Assembly (NCBI GenBank): GCA_964019335.1
Contig: OZ025658.1
Coordinates: 186,001-250,000, forward strand
Length of the DNA stretch: 64,000 nt
From: Diplonema japonicum
Lineage: Eukaryota > Euglenozoa > Diplonemea > Diplonemida > Diplonemidae
Reading direction: 5' to 3'
The translations under genes and the position numbers were made by a program. Under the pieces are notes generated by a model. That model did no database searches. It saw only the letters and a list, made by a program, of their open reading frames with translations, and was not told the origin of the DNA. Shown piece after piece: positions 23,950 through 33,787 of this stretch; the stretch's first letter is position 1; every line of letters begins with the position of its first letter.

Positions 23950-24011
<62 letters not shown>

Positions 24012-24024
24012 CTTCTTCTCCCGT
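23567..24024. other. Intergenic with a 58-nt T run
   Basis: Lies between element 2 and paralogue B. It contains G- and A-runs and a T run at about 23954-24011 on the plus strand. No gene is seen. Confidence 0.5.
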
Positions 24025-25215
24025 TCACTTCTTTCTCCCCCAAATAATCGCTTCGGTTTGTTTCAAAATAGTCCGGAGATACTCGTCCTCCCAATCTTGT
24101 TTTTCGTGCTCGTGCACCAGGCGGGACAGCATGGAGTACCCCGGACCAAGGGAACCCACCGCCTTTGCAAGCTTCTGTGAAACGGTCGATATCTTACACT
24201 TCACCACATTCTTCATCACAAACACTTTAGCATCAGCATAGCCGTCGTCTACCCGCACCACGATAGGTTCAAGTTTGTTGGCAGCATGTTTTGGAGAGTC
24301 TTGTAGAACTCGTAGTTCAGTCTTTGGCACAGTGTACATCACCCCAAGCGTAGCGGCAGTAGGGTCCTTAACAATGGTGAGGTGCATTGAAGGGTTTGCC
24401 ACCGAACCGTAATCCGTTGTATCCTGTCCGAAAAATGCAGACTGATACCCATCCAAGGTGCAAATTGCAACATCTGTGTACGTAAAACCAGGTTTCCACA
24501 TATCAGTTCAAAACAGAATAATTGCTCTGAATCGTTGTTGATCCTCGACACTCTCACGGGTTGTGCCTCTGGAGGGCCTGCTTTGTGTATGTGCGATTTA
24601 CCAATTTCATGTGACGGGAGGTTTAACTCCGGTATCCATTTTTGGCAGGGTTCGCAGAATACAGATTTTGCCTTGTTGCGTTCGGCGAGCTTTGTAATTT
24701 CGAGTTCTTGCTGGACGAATTCTTCGTCTTCTGTGAAACCTGATTCGGTTAATGCTGTTTTGTGGGCTTCCATGGCCACGTGGCTGTTGAAGGCGAAGGC
24801 GTGGACAAGGCGTTTGCATGCATTGCAGTCGTATACAATATCAGAATCCTTGATGAGTTTTACGTAGAGGCACCTGTCGTTGGGGAGCTGGTTGGACACG
24901 TGGAGGTCTTCGTACTCCGCTAGGCGTTTTTGTTTCTTTTTCGCTTTTTGCTCGTGGCATTTTCTTTTTCTGTTTTCCTTGGCCTGCTGGATCTCCTCGT
25001 CGCCCTTCGCACGCAGGTAGCTCATCAACCCCTCCGGGACATCGACACCCAGCGTTTTGTATTTCTTGGATTGCAAGTGCGAAATGGTAGTGAGCGCCGT
25101 ATGGAGCTGGATGGATTTTTTTTTCCCCCTCCCATACCGTCATATTTGTCGCCTTTACGTAATACTCACCATTTTGACAAGTAAATATTATGTTGTCACA
25201 ATTTTCAAACGGCAT
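24025..25215 (-). CDS. U1/matrin-type zinc-finger protein, paralogue B, with frameshift
   Basis: Exon 1 (25138-25215) and the following exon (24025-25106) flank a 31-nt intron, GTATGG to TCCAG, phase 0, at the same protein position as in paralogue A. Two fingers (CNACKRLV and CEPCQKWI, each C-x2-C-x11-H-x5-H) are followed by the same C-terminal domain (KQDWEDEYLRTIL). Within 24502-24506 the frame shifts by one nucleotide. Alignment to paralogue A passes through the break without a gap (both have Met-Trp just after it), so the break is a real one-base lesion, a sequencing error, or less likely a missed intron. If real, the product is truncated after finger 2 and this is a pseudogene. Confidence 0.75.
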
Positions 25216-26556
25216 TTTTTTTTTTTTTTTTGTGTGTGTTTTTTTTTTTTTTACTTTTTTACTTAGGAGGATTGGGAGGGGGGTTTTTTTAAAAAAAAAG
25301 GGGGGGGAGGGGGGAAAATTTTTCTTGGTGCAAAAAAAATATACCTCGTTTTTTTTTTTTGTCTCGTTCTTTTCCTCACAAAACCCTTTTCTTTTTTTTT
25401 TCCTCCGCCTCCCCTTTCCTTTTTTTCCCCTCTTTTTTTTATCAACACCCCCTCTTCCCGTGTTGTGGACAGCACGCTATATTTATTTTTTTTTGGGGGG
25501 GGGGCAAGTAAAAAAAAGAGAACGATCACGTTGCTTGTAGTCCAGGCAAAAACTTCTTTCTTAAAAAAAGGCGGGGGAAAAAAAAAACACTCAAAAAAAA
25601 ATCCTTTAGAAAAAAAAGAAAAAAAAAAACCACCCCACCGCTTACGAGCGGGTACTGATCCCCCCCACCCCTTCCTGCTTTCTCACCCCTATTCTTTTTT
25701 TTTTCTTTCTTTCCTGTTCGCTTACGCATTCTAGGGACTGGGAAAGTGTAGGGGGGAAAAGGGGAGCACATAAAAAAAAAGGGAAAAAAAAGAAAAAAAA
25801 CCGGATTAGCTCAGATGACTTACCAGACCACCGGACCAGAAGGGGGCACATAAAAAAAGAGAAATGGGGGGGGGGGGGAGGGGGTAAAAAAAAAGCGGGG
25901 GTAAAAAAAGATTACTGAACAGGCCCTACGGTCTGTGTGAGTTGTTATAATGTAGTTAAGCAACATACGAGGTGGAGATATTTGCATGTGTTGCCTGCCC
26001 GGCAAGAACCGGCCCGAAAGTGGGTGCACGCAGCCTGGAAAAAAAAGTTTTTTTTAAAAGATTTTCAAAAAAAAAACCCGATCGATTGCGGTGCGCTGGT
26101 TGGTGCCCACCGTGGACTGGGGGACCTACACGTGCTTGTCACCATTCTGCGGTGCCGGCCGTCGGGGTTTGCCTTTCAGTCATGGATGGCATCTGCACTA
26201 AGAACATCGGCTGCAGCCCTCTAAGTAGGGAGTAGGGAGAAGGTTTGGGCGGACGAGAACAGGGGTCTCTTGTCGTAGCCATGCGTCGCTGGTGCACCCA
26301 GGTTCCTCAGGTAGTGTGTACTGCAGGAGCGCGGCTTTTCACTCTAATAAATCGCTCTTCCCACTACTTCGTTCCCCTACAAGTACTTCTTTGCTCCAAG
26401 GTATCACCTCAGACCTCGTAGCAAAGGTAGCACTTCCTTCGCGCCTAGCGCCAGCCCTTCTCTTTTCACCCCCGCGGACACGTTCTCCTGCTGTGCTTGC
26501 CTTGCAGGGGCACTCTCCCATAGCGCGTGCTCCGTCGTGCCGCTTGGTGGTCGACA
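25216..26556. other. Intergenic: homopolymers then a GC-rich non-coding block
   Basis: 25216-25900 is dominated by A, T, G and C runs. 25910-26060 and 26080-26556 have ordinary composition and higher GC, but I find no convincing frame. The second block directly follows the small acidic gene, so it could be its 3' UTR or an old insertion. A tRNA-like string (TTAGCTCAGATGA, near 25806) does not extend into a tRNA. Confidence 0.4.
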
Positions 26557-27069
26557 TCACATGTGAGCTTCTGTCATCTTCTTGCTCACACCACCGTGAA
26601 TATTGCTCCACAGATGACCCTCCTGGAAAAAAAAGAAAAATTATACCTGTGGCCTTGCGTCCTGCCACTTAGATGCAGCGTTGGTCCCATAATATTCAAC
26701 AAAGCCTTCGATTGTGTAAGGATTGCCTTCGTCCATCCGCTTCTCAGGGGGGGCCATGTCCCACTGAGCTGTCCCACCGTAGAAGTCGATAAACTCTGCC
26801 CTTGTATAATACGTCCCGTCAGCATCCGCCTTTCTTTCCTCCACAGCCATAGGGTTTTCGACCCACTCAGGCTCTTGCCCCGTGCTGTTAAGAAAATGAA
26901 GCATTTCTTGTTCCATTCTGCTGTCTAGCTGTCCCCCATCTGCTGTAATTCCCTGCGGGACCACGCTTTCGGGGTCGCACTCTGCTTCTAGTTGATTGGC
27001 GAATTCATCGGCTCCCTCCTCTTCTGCGATTTGGTCCAAGAGCCACTTCTCTTCCTCTTCTGTTAACAT
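26557..27069 (-). CDS. Small acidic protein with paired Y-x-x-x-x-F-x-x-Y/F-YG motifs
   Basis: Frame of 141 codons from ATG 27069 (exon 26647-27069). It is strongly acidic at the N-terminus (LTEEEEKWLLDQIAEEEG) and carries two copies of a motif: YYTRAEFIDFYGG and YTIEGFVEYYG, each followed by a Trp. The frame meets a stop inside GTATAA. A 24-nt intron (26623-26646, GTATAA to TTCCAG, phase 0) would add 21 residues from exon 26557-26622. Without it the protein ends at ARPQV. The ATG follows a T9 run and CATAG by about 15 nt. Family not recognised. Confidence 0.65.
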
Positions 27070-29431
27070 GCTACTTATTTACCTACTATGAAAAAAAAAG
27101 ATTTCTTTTGTAAAGCAAAAAAAGAAATGGAAAAAAAGGGAAGAAAGGGAGGGGGGGGGGGGGGGAACAACGGTGAGAAGATGGAGAAAAAAAAAACAAA
27201 AAAAAAGAAGAAAATAAAAAGGAGAGCTGTGTGATATATAAAAAAAAAATTAGCGCGTCTTCCTTTTTTTCTTTCTTTTTTCCTTTTTCCCCCCCTCTTA
27301 TAAAGGGAGAGGATGATTTTTTTTTTTTTTTTTTTTTTTTTGCGGCAAAAAAATAGGGGGAAAAGGGGGGAAAATCAGCACCGAGGGGGAAAAAAAAGGG
27401 GGGGGAAATACCAACCCTTCAGAGTTTTTCTTCCCGCCCCCCTTTCTTTTTCCTATATTCGGCAGACTTTGCGGATGTCCACTTTCCCCTCCTTCCTCAT
27501 TTCTTTCCCCTTTTTTTTGCCGCGGTACTTTAGAAAAGCTCACTTCGGTCTTTTTTCTTTTTCTCCTCTTCTTCTTTTCTTTTTCTTTCTTTTTTTTTTT
27601 TTCCATTTCTTTTGTTTTCTTTTTTTTTTGCAGTCATGATGCTAGGCTCTCGTGTGTTTTAAAAACTAGGGAGGGGTTACTTTGAAATAAAGTCAAAGAT
27701 TATGGGGGGGGGGGGTAGATTTTCAAAAAAAAACGATAAAGTGGTTTATTAATAAAGCACTGAGAGAGAGTACATAGAAAAAAAAATTTAAAAAGGGCAA
27801 AGGCAAAAGGCGAGAAGAGGAAAAGAAGAAAAACATGACACAAAGAATTCTCAGCTGCTGAGGGTTTCATCCTGTGCACTATTTTCTTTTTTTCCCCCCC
27901 TTCTTTTATTTTCCTTTTTTCTTTACAAACCTCCTCCAATCCCGCAGAAGGCTTTGTCCTTTTTCTTCTTCTTTTAAAAAAAAAAAGTTATATAGGCCCA
28001 CGAGAGGGTAGCCATTCCTGGCATCAAGACTGCGAAAATAAAGAAAATTCTTTTTTTTTGCCATGGAAAAAAAAAAAAAGGGCTTTTTTTGAAGAGGGGG
28101 AAAAAAAAAAGAAATGGTTTAAAAAAAAAAGGGCATAGAGGGAGCGGCACGTCTGAGCGTAACTAAAGGAAAAGAAAAAATATAAGAAGCTACGATTGGG
28201 GAAGAATAAAATCTTGGTGGGAAAAGGCAAAAAAGATTTTAAAAAAAAAGGGAAAGGACACATGTATGAGTCTCCTTTACTCTCTCTCTTTTTTTGATTC
28301 CCCTTCTCCCTGTGTGTGTTTTTCCTCCCCTCCGTATCCGGCAACTGCTGTTTTTTTTTTTTCTTTTTCCCTTGATTGTTCTTTTTACCGCTCAGAAACC
28401 TTGATTTCGATTAGTGAAAACAAATATGCCGATGCTACCCTCCTTCCTCCTTTTTTTTTTTTTTTTGTGAACAAAAAAAAGGATGTAGAAGAAATAAAAA
28501 AAAAGAAAAAAAGCAGGATTATTAAAATATCCAATAAAAGAGAGGGAAGAGAAAGGTAGGATAAAAGTAAAAGAAATATAAAAAAGGCCACTGTATAAAA
28601 TGCCATCCGAAAAGAGTGGGAGGGAAAAAAGAGTTAAAAAACGAAAGGGCAAAAAAAAATATTTAGAGGAAGAAAAAAAAGGGGGGGGGAATCGTAAAAA
28701 GAAATAAAAAGAATGTAAATCGGAAAAGAAAAAAAAAAAGAAGAAGCTCAATAGTGCTTCATGCATGTTTTCTTTTTTTTATTTTGGTGCAACAATCAAG
28801 TTAAAACTGTGAGTTTTTTTTTAAAAAAAAAAAGATTTTTGTTTTACATCAAACTTTCTAAATTCTCATTCACCATCTTCTTTGCCCCCCCTCAGGCCTT
28901 TTTTCCCCAATTCTCTTCTACCCCTAAAAGATTTTTAAATTCCTTGTTTTCAAATCTCTTTTTTTTCTTCCCCCTCTTCAATTTCTACCAACAACCTGCT
29001 GGTAGGGAGGCAAATGAAAAAAACGAGAAAGAAAAAAAAAACGGGGTGGGAACCAAGGTGAATGCAGATTATATATTAAGAAACTGGAAAAAAAAAATTA
29101 AAAAAAATAACAAATGTGGCCTTTACTTTTCAAGATCTTTTTGTCATAATATATCTTGGTCTTTGTAAGTTGTTTTTTTTTTTTTTTTCCCCAACAAAAA
29201 AGTAGTGTGACCCGGTAGAGCGTAAGTTACTTTTTAGTTGAAATTCATGAAGGAGGTGGAGGGAAAAGGGATAAGAAAACTTTAAACACGTGGGGGGGGG
29301 GGGGGGGAAGAAATTCAATCAATAGATTAAAGGAGCAACAAGCTTGCGGTACTTTCATTACATTCCATTTTGTGTTTATACGAAATAAGGTTGTGATTCC
29401 AATATTTTTTTTTTCCTCATTCAGTTATCAC
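27070..29431. other. Long homopolymer-rich gene-free region
   Basis: 2.4 kb of A, T, G and C runs with short mixed stretches. The many open frames here are low-complexity Phe/Lys/Ser strings. A 22-nt sequence beginning TTCTCAGCTGCTG recurs at 27849 and 34189, both in gene-poor DNA beside the oxidase copies. Confidence 0.5.
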
Positions 29432-32400
29432 CTAGAACATGAAGACCTCCTTGTGGAAGTCGAACTTGTGGGCGAAGGCGGCAGCCTCGACGTCGTCGAC
29501 GAGGAGGGCGGGTCCGCAGGCGAAGACGGCTGTCTTCTTCCCGTCGCACTCTGTGAGGAGCTTCTCCCAGTCGGGGCGGCCCGTCTTCAGGGGGAGCTCG
29601 TACACGGGGTCCTCGCCGTCGTCGGATTGCTGCACCTCGAGGTACTCCTTCGTGTTCTCCTTCTCCGTGTTGTGCAGCTCCCACTGGACCTCCGTCCCCG
29701 CCTTCGAGGTCACGGACGCCTTGTGCAGCGCTGCGAGCTCCTTCGAGAAGGGGGCGAACCCTTCCGCCCCGCGGCCCGACCACACCATCGACACCACGCA
29801 GCCTCCCGAACCCTCCACGGGCTCCGTCGCCTTCTTGTTGTTCACCATGTGGTCCACGAAGGCCAGCGCGGGGGTGATCCCCACCCCGCCCGTGCACAGC
29901 ACAATGCGCTCGTACCCGCCCGTCAGGAACGGGAGAGACGGCGCCCCGAACGGTCCCTGCACGCGCACCTTCCAGTCCGGCGACGCCTGCGCCACCAGGT
30001 GCGTGAAGCTCGCCGCCGACGGCCCCATGTCCTTCACGAACAGCGAGAACTCCGTCCTCCCGTCCTCCCTCGCCTCTCCCCTGCTGGCGATGGAGAAGGG
30101 GTGCCACTGCTGCGCGCAGGCTGCCCCCGGGAGCCCGGTCCCGTTGAACGACAGGTTCACGAGCACGTACTGCAGAGGCTCGAAGGTGAAGCCCCTCTTC
30201 GCGATGGTGAGCTTCGTCACCCCCGCACGCGGCTCCACCTTCACCAGGTTCGTCGCGGTGCAGAAGGCCGCCGCGTGGCGCCCGAAGACGTCGATCACGT
30301 ACAGGAAGAGCGGGATCACCATGAAGATCATGAGGGACGGGTAGTGGATCCAAGCGAGGGGGAAGACCACCGCGTACAAGCTGTGCGTCACCACGAACAC
30401 GTACCAGTGGTTCCTGCGCACCCAGCTCAGCGAGGTCACCGCCATCAGCGTCATCGCAATCCAGGCAATGAGACCCGCGAGGGGAGGGCCGTGGGGCCAG
30501 CCGATCGTCCACGCGACCAAGCGCTCCGCCGCCTTGCGCGCAGCGCGGGTGTGCCCCGCCCCGTTGATGTACACCGCGTTCCCCTGGGCATCGTTCCCCG
30601 TGAACGTCCCGAGGAGCCAGTAGCGGTAGTGCGCCACCCACATCCCGAAGCCGTGCACCAGGGTGAGGACCCAGATCCAGCCACCGATCTTCCTGTGGAA
30701 GGCGAGGGCGCGCTCGAACGGGATCCCGAACACCCACAGGAGCAGGCTGTTGCGCGACACGGGAAGCAGCTGCACGCACAGCAGACCCGTCACCACACCG
30801 CCGATCCCACGCGGAATATCCCCGACAAGGTTGTTGATCTCAGAGTGGTTCCACACGTACATGAAGCACAGCAGGCACCACCCGATCAGCCACAGCGACA
30901 TCACCACCTCGCCCCAGCGCAAGCGCAGCGGGATCGGGGAGATCGAGTCGATCTCTTCCAAGGGACCACCGGTCGCGAACGGCTTCACAGGAGAGCCCTG
31001 CACCTTCCCCTTCAGCAGGAACCCCATCACCATCAGGAACAGGAGGAGGCCCACCCAGGCTGCGATGAGCCCCGCGATCGTCGCACCCTTCGACCCCCTC
31101 CACTCGAAGTACAGGTGTCCGCCGCGGGTCTTTCTGTTCCCGTCCTCCATCTTCATCCACACAAAGTACGGGAAGTTCGTGCGCGTGCAGGACTGCTGCC
31201 CGAGACACCCCGCCCCGTCGATGACGCCCCTGGTCCAACCACTACTGCGAGCAACGACGCCACCACTGTCCCCACCACCGTCCCCACCGTCCCCACCAGT
31301 GGTGGTGCCATCACCACCGTCCGCAGCCTGCAGCATGGAACCCAGGCGGTTGTTGGTCGTCGTCGCCGCTGTCGACACCTCTGCCGCGTTAACCACAGGG
31401 TACGAGAGGGCCAGGGGTTGTCCAGAGGCCGGGAGCCCGTCGGCGAAAGCCTCCCCAAGGGGATCCGTCCCCGCAGGCGCCGAGTAGGAGGTGCTGTCGT
31501 ACTGCAGAACGAACTCCACGTACATGGACCCAGCGGTGAGCCCCGTCCGCGTCGTCGTCACGGCACCGGGCTGCGCGGCCCTCCCCAACCTCGTCAGGAT
31601 CTGCGCCCTGTTCTGGCAGGAGGAGGTCGGAACCGCCCCGTTCGCGTCCACCGTGCAGAGCTTGTTCACAACGAGGGTGTACAGGGGCGTGTTGCTGTTG
31701 GTCGTCGTCGTTGACCCACCACCGGTCGTCGTCCCGTCACCACCGTCACCCCCGGTCGTCGTCGTCCCGTCACCACCGTCGGCAGTTGTGTCACCACCAG
31801 TCGCCGTCGTCCCGTCGCCACCGTCGGCAGTTGTGTCACCACCAGTCGCCGTGGTCCCATCGCCAGTCGCCCCGTCACCGTAGTTGGCCGTTGTTCGTGC
31901 AACCCTGCCGTTCGAGTCACCGTCAGCAGTAGTGGTGTCACCACCGTCGGCGGTTGCGGTGTCGCCACCGTCGGCGGTTGTCCCGTCACCGCCACCATCG
32001 GCTCCATCGCCGGTGTTCGTTGCGCCGCCCGAGGTCGGTGTCGTGGTGGTGGTGGACCTCGTCGTCGGTGCGGTGAGGTTGTTGTGAAGGCCTTGGCCTA
32101 CGAACGTAGCGTTCGCGGTGTTCCAGAAACCGTCGTAGGCAGCAGCGAGGAGCGTGTTGTTCGCGAGGAGCGCGGCGAGGTCCCCGGTCACGGTCACCCC
32201 GATCGCGGACGTGTGCAGGACCGCCACCTGCTGCTGCACGGCAACGCTCCCGGCAACGACAGAAAGGCCGCCAAGGGGAAGCGAGTAGTTGTAGTTCGCC
32301 ATCACAGCAGCCACAGCAGCCTGCACGCTGGACGAGGACACCCCCCTCACGGTGAGCTGAAGGTGGGCCCTCCCGGGAGTCGCCGCCGCCTGCAGCACAA

Positions 32401-33787
32401 CAGCAACACCGTGCGTGGTCGTGGCGGGAGGGGTGAGCTTCGTCCCCAGCTCCGTCCCGGTCGAGCACGTGGTCGAGTTGTATGCCCCGTCCTGCCTCCA
32501 GTCGCAGATGCTGCTGATGCTCGTCTGCAGACCGGAGAAGGCCCCGGTCGTCGTCGTCGTCGTCGTCGTCGTCGACCCACTGTCGCCGTCGCCCGCCGTC
32601 GCCGTTCCGTCCCCGCCGTCAGCAGTAGTAGTCCCGTCCCCACCGTCGGCCGTAGTGGTACCGTCCCCACCGTCGGCCGTAGTGGTACCGTCGCCGTCCT
32701 GAGACACACGCCCATGCCTCCTGCTTGCGTCCCCAACAGCGGCGTCCCCGCCATCAGCGGTAGTAGTCCCGTCCCCACCGTCGGCCGTAGTGGTACCGTC
32801 CCCACCGTCGGCCGTAGTAGTCCCGTCACCACCACCGTCAGCGGTCCCCCCCGTGTTCGTGTTCGTGTTCGTAGAGGTGGGTGCGGCGGCCGTGCTGCCT
32901 GTGAGCTGCGTCACGTGCGCAAGGAACTCGTTCGCCACCGTGCGCACAAGCGCGTCGTCCGACCAAAAGGACTCGTAGGTCCCGGCGAGGGTCACGTCAA
33001 CGGAGATGATGGACTGCGGGGCAACAGAGGCGGGGACGGTGGTGACGCGCGGCGCACCGTCAGGGGAGAACCCGTACCCACCGAAGGTCTCGTCGGGGCG
33101 CACAGCGGCCACCGCAACCGTCGCAGCCTGGAACACAGCGTTTGCGTCAGAGCCGGTGAAGTCAATCTCGACGTAGATCTCGCCCACCGCCACCAGCACC
33201 CGTCCGTGTCTCATGTTCCCGTCCCCGTCCGTACCACCGCCGTCAGCAGCCCCATCGGCGCCATCAGCCGTCGCCGCCCCATCCCCACCGTCGGCGGCGT
33301 CCCCGGTGTTGGTGTTGTACGCCTGGGTGATCTGAGCGCGCGACTCGCACGATCCCCAGTTCCCCCAAGCCACAGCCGTCACGTTGCAGATCCTGTCCAC
33401 CACCACAGAGATGCTTCCGGTAGACGAGGAGGTGGTGGTGGTGGTGGTACCGTCACCGTCCGCTCCCGTTGCCCCGTCGGCCCCTGTTGCTCCGTCGGCC
33501 CCTGTGTCGCCGTATTCCAGGGCACGCGCCGTCCTCTTCGTCCCGCCCAACGCGACCCCGAACCTCTGCTCCACCTCCGTCAGGAGAGCCATCAACTTCG
33601 TGTGGTTCGACTGCAGCGTGCTGAACTGCCCTTGGAGCACCAGCCCCACCGTCGCCGTGTTTGTGGTCGCCGAACTAGGCGACGCAGGTCCCAGGTCGGA
33701 ACGCTCAACCCGCACAATCCCCGCAATGAAGAACCCTATCCACATCCCCAGCAGGATGAGGGCTGGTATCAGCTTTAGTGCTGCCAT
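29432..33787 (-). CDS. Ferric reductase/NADPH oxidase-like membrane protein, copy A
   Basis: Intronless, 1,451 residues. It begins with a membrane anchor (residues about 5-25), then about 850 residues with three related extracellular-type domains separated by Thr/Asp/Gly-rich linkers (TTTADGGDG units). From about 900 there is a ferric-reductase-type membrane domain with histidines at about 1028 (AFHRKIGG) and 1041 (LVHGFGMW) as likely haem ligands. The cytosolic half has an FAD motif (WHPFSIAS, about 1229), a nucleotide-binding motif (CTGGVGITPAL, about 1292) and the C-terminal CGP and HKEVFMF. The family moves electrons from NADPH through FAD and haem across a membrane to ferric iron or oxygen. 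Which acceptor is used cannot be told. It appears identical to copy B from ATG to the penultimate codon. Confidence 0.92.
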   Translation of the reverse strand: MAALKLIPALILLGMWIGFFIAGIVRVERSDLGPASPSSATTNTATVGLVLQGQFSTLQSNHTKLMALLTEVEQRFGVALGGTKRTARALEYGDTGADGATGADGATGADGDGTTTTTTSSSTGSISVVVDRICNVTAVAWGNWGSCESRAQITQAYNTNTGDAADGGDGAATADGADGAADGGGTDGDGNMRHGRVLVAVGEIYVEIDFTGSDANAVFQAATVAVAAVRPDETFGGYGFSPDGAPRVTTVPASVAPQSIISVDVTLAGTYESFWSDDALVRTVANEFLAHVTQLTGSTAAAPTSTNTNTNTGGTADGGGDGTTTADGGDGTTTADGGDGTTTADGGDAAVGDASRRHGRVSQDGDGTTTADGGDGTTTADGGDGTTTADGGDGTATAGDGDSGSTTTTTTTTTGAFSGLQTSISSICDWRQDGAYNSTTCSTGTELGTKLTPPATTTHGVAVVLQAAATPGRAHLQLTVRGVSSSSVQAAVAAVMANYNYSLPLGGLSVVAGSVAVQQQVAVLHTSAIGVTVTGDLAALLANNTLLAAAYDGFWNTANATFVGQGLHNNLTAPTTRSTTTTTPTSGGATNTGDGADGGGDGTTADGGDTATADGGDTTTADGDSNGRVARTTANYGDGATGDGTTATGGDTTADGGDGTTATGGDTTADGGDGTTTTGGDGGDGTTTGGGSTTTTNSNTPLYTLVVNKLCTVDANGAVPTSSCQNRAQILTRLGRAAQPGAVTTTRTGLTAGSMYVEFVLQYDSTSYSAPAGTDPLGEAFADGLPASGQPLALSYPVVNAAEVSTAATTTNNRLGSMLQAADGGDGTTTGGDGGDGGGDSGGVVARSSGWTRGVIDGAGCLGQQSCTRTNFPYFVWMKMEDGNRKTRGGHLYFEWRGSKGATIAGLIAAWVGLLLFLMVMGFLLKGKVQGSPVKPFATGGPLEEIDSISPIPLRLRWGEVVMSLWLIGWCLLCFMYVWNHSEINNLVGDIPRGIGGVVTGLLCVQLLPVSRNSLLLWVFGIPFERALAFHRKIGGWIWVLTLVHGFGMWVAHYRYWLLGTFTGNDAQGNAVYINGAGHTRAARKAAERLVAWTIGWPHGPPLAGLIAWIAMTLMAVTSLSWVRRNHWYVFVVTHSLYAVVFPLAWIHYPSLMIFMVIPLFLYVIDVFGRHAAAFCTATNLVKVEPRAGVTKLTIAKRGFTFEPLQYVLVNLSFNGTGLPGAACAQQWHPFSIASRGEAREDGRTEFSLFVKDMGPSAASFTHLVAQASPDWKVRVQGPFGAPSLPFLTGGYERIVLCTGGVGITPALAFVDHMVNNKKATEPVEGSGGCVVSMVWSGRGAEGFAPFSKELAALHKASVTSKAGTEVQWELHNTEKENTKEYLEVQQSDDGEDPVYELPLKTGRPDWEKLLTECDGKKTAVFACGPALLVDDVEAAAFAHKFDFHKEVFMF
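31730..33320 (-). repeat. Minisatellite-like linkers in oxidase copy A
   Basis: Several clusters of imperfect in-frame repeats encoding Thr/Ala/Asp/Gly units such as TTTADGGDG (about 31730-32000, 32560-32850 and 33220-33310). They form flexible, acidic, Thr-rich linkers that could be O-glycosylated. The same pattern recurs in copy B, offset by 6,029 nt. Confidence 0.75.

Noticed and set aside
25801-25845. tRNA-like string TTAGCTCAGATGA
   Set aside because: No T-arm, anticodon arm or acceptor pairing follows; only the D-arm resemblance is present.
25915-25935. GAACAGGCCCTACG shared with element 4 in opposite orientation
   Set aside because: A 14-nt match between two sites is expected by chance at this window size and does not extend.
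29372-31714. Long plus-strand open frame of 780 codons (and its twin at 35452-37743)
   Set aside because: It lies antisense to the oxidase CDS, is Arg/His/Pro-rich as expected of a GC-rich shadow frame, and has no recognisable domain.
32084-33778. Plus-strand frame of 564 codons
   Set aside because: Antisense shadow of the oxidase ectodomain repeats; the same frame recurs in copy B only because the DNA is duplicated.
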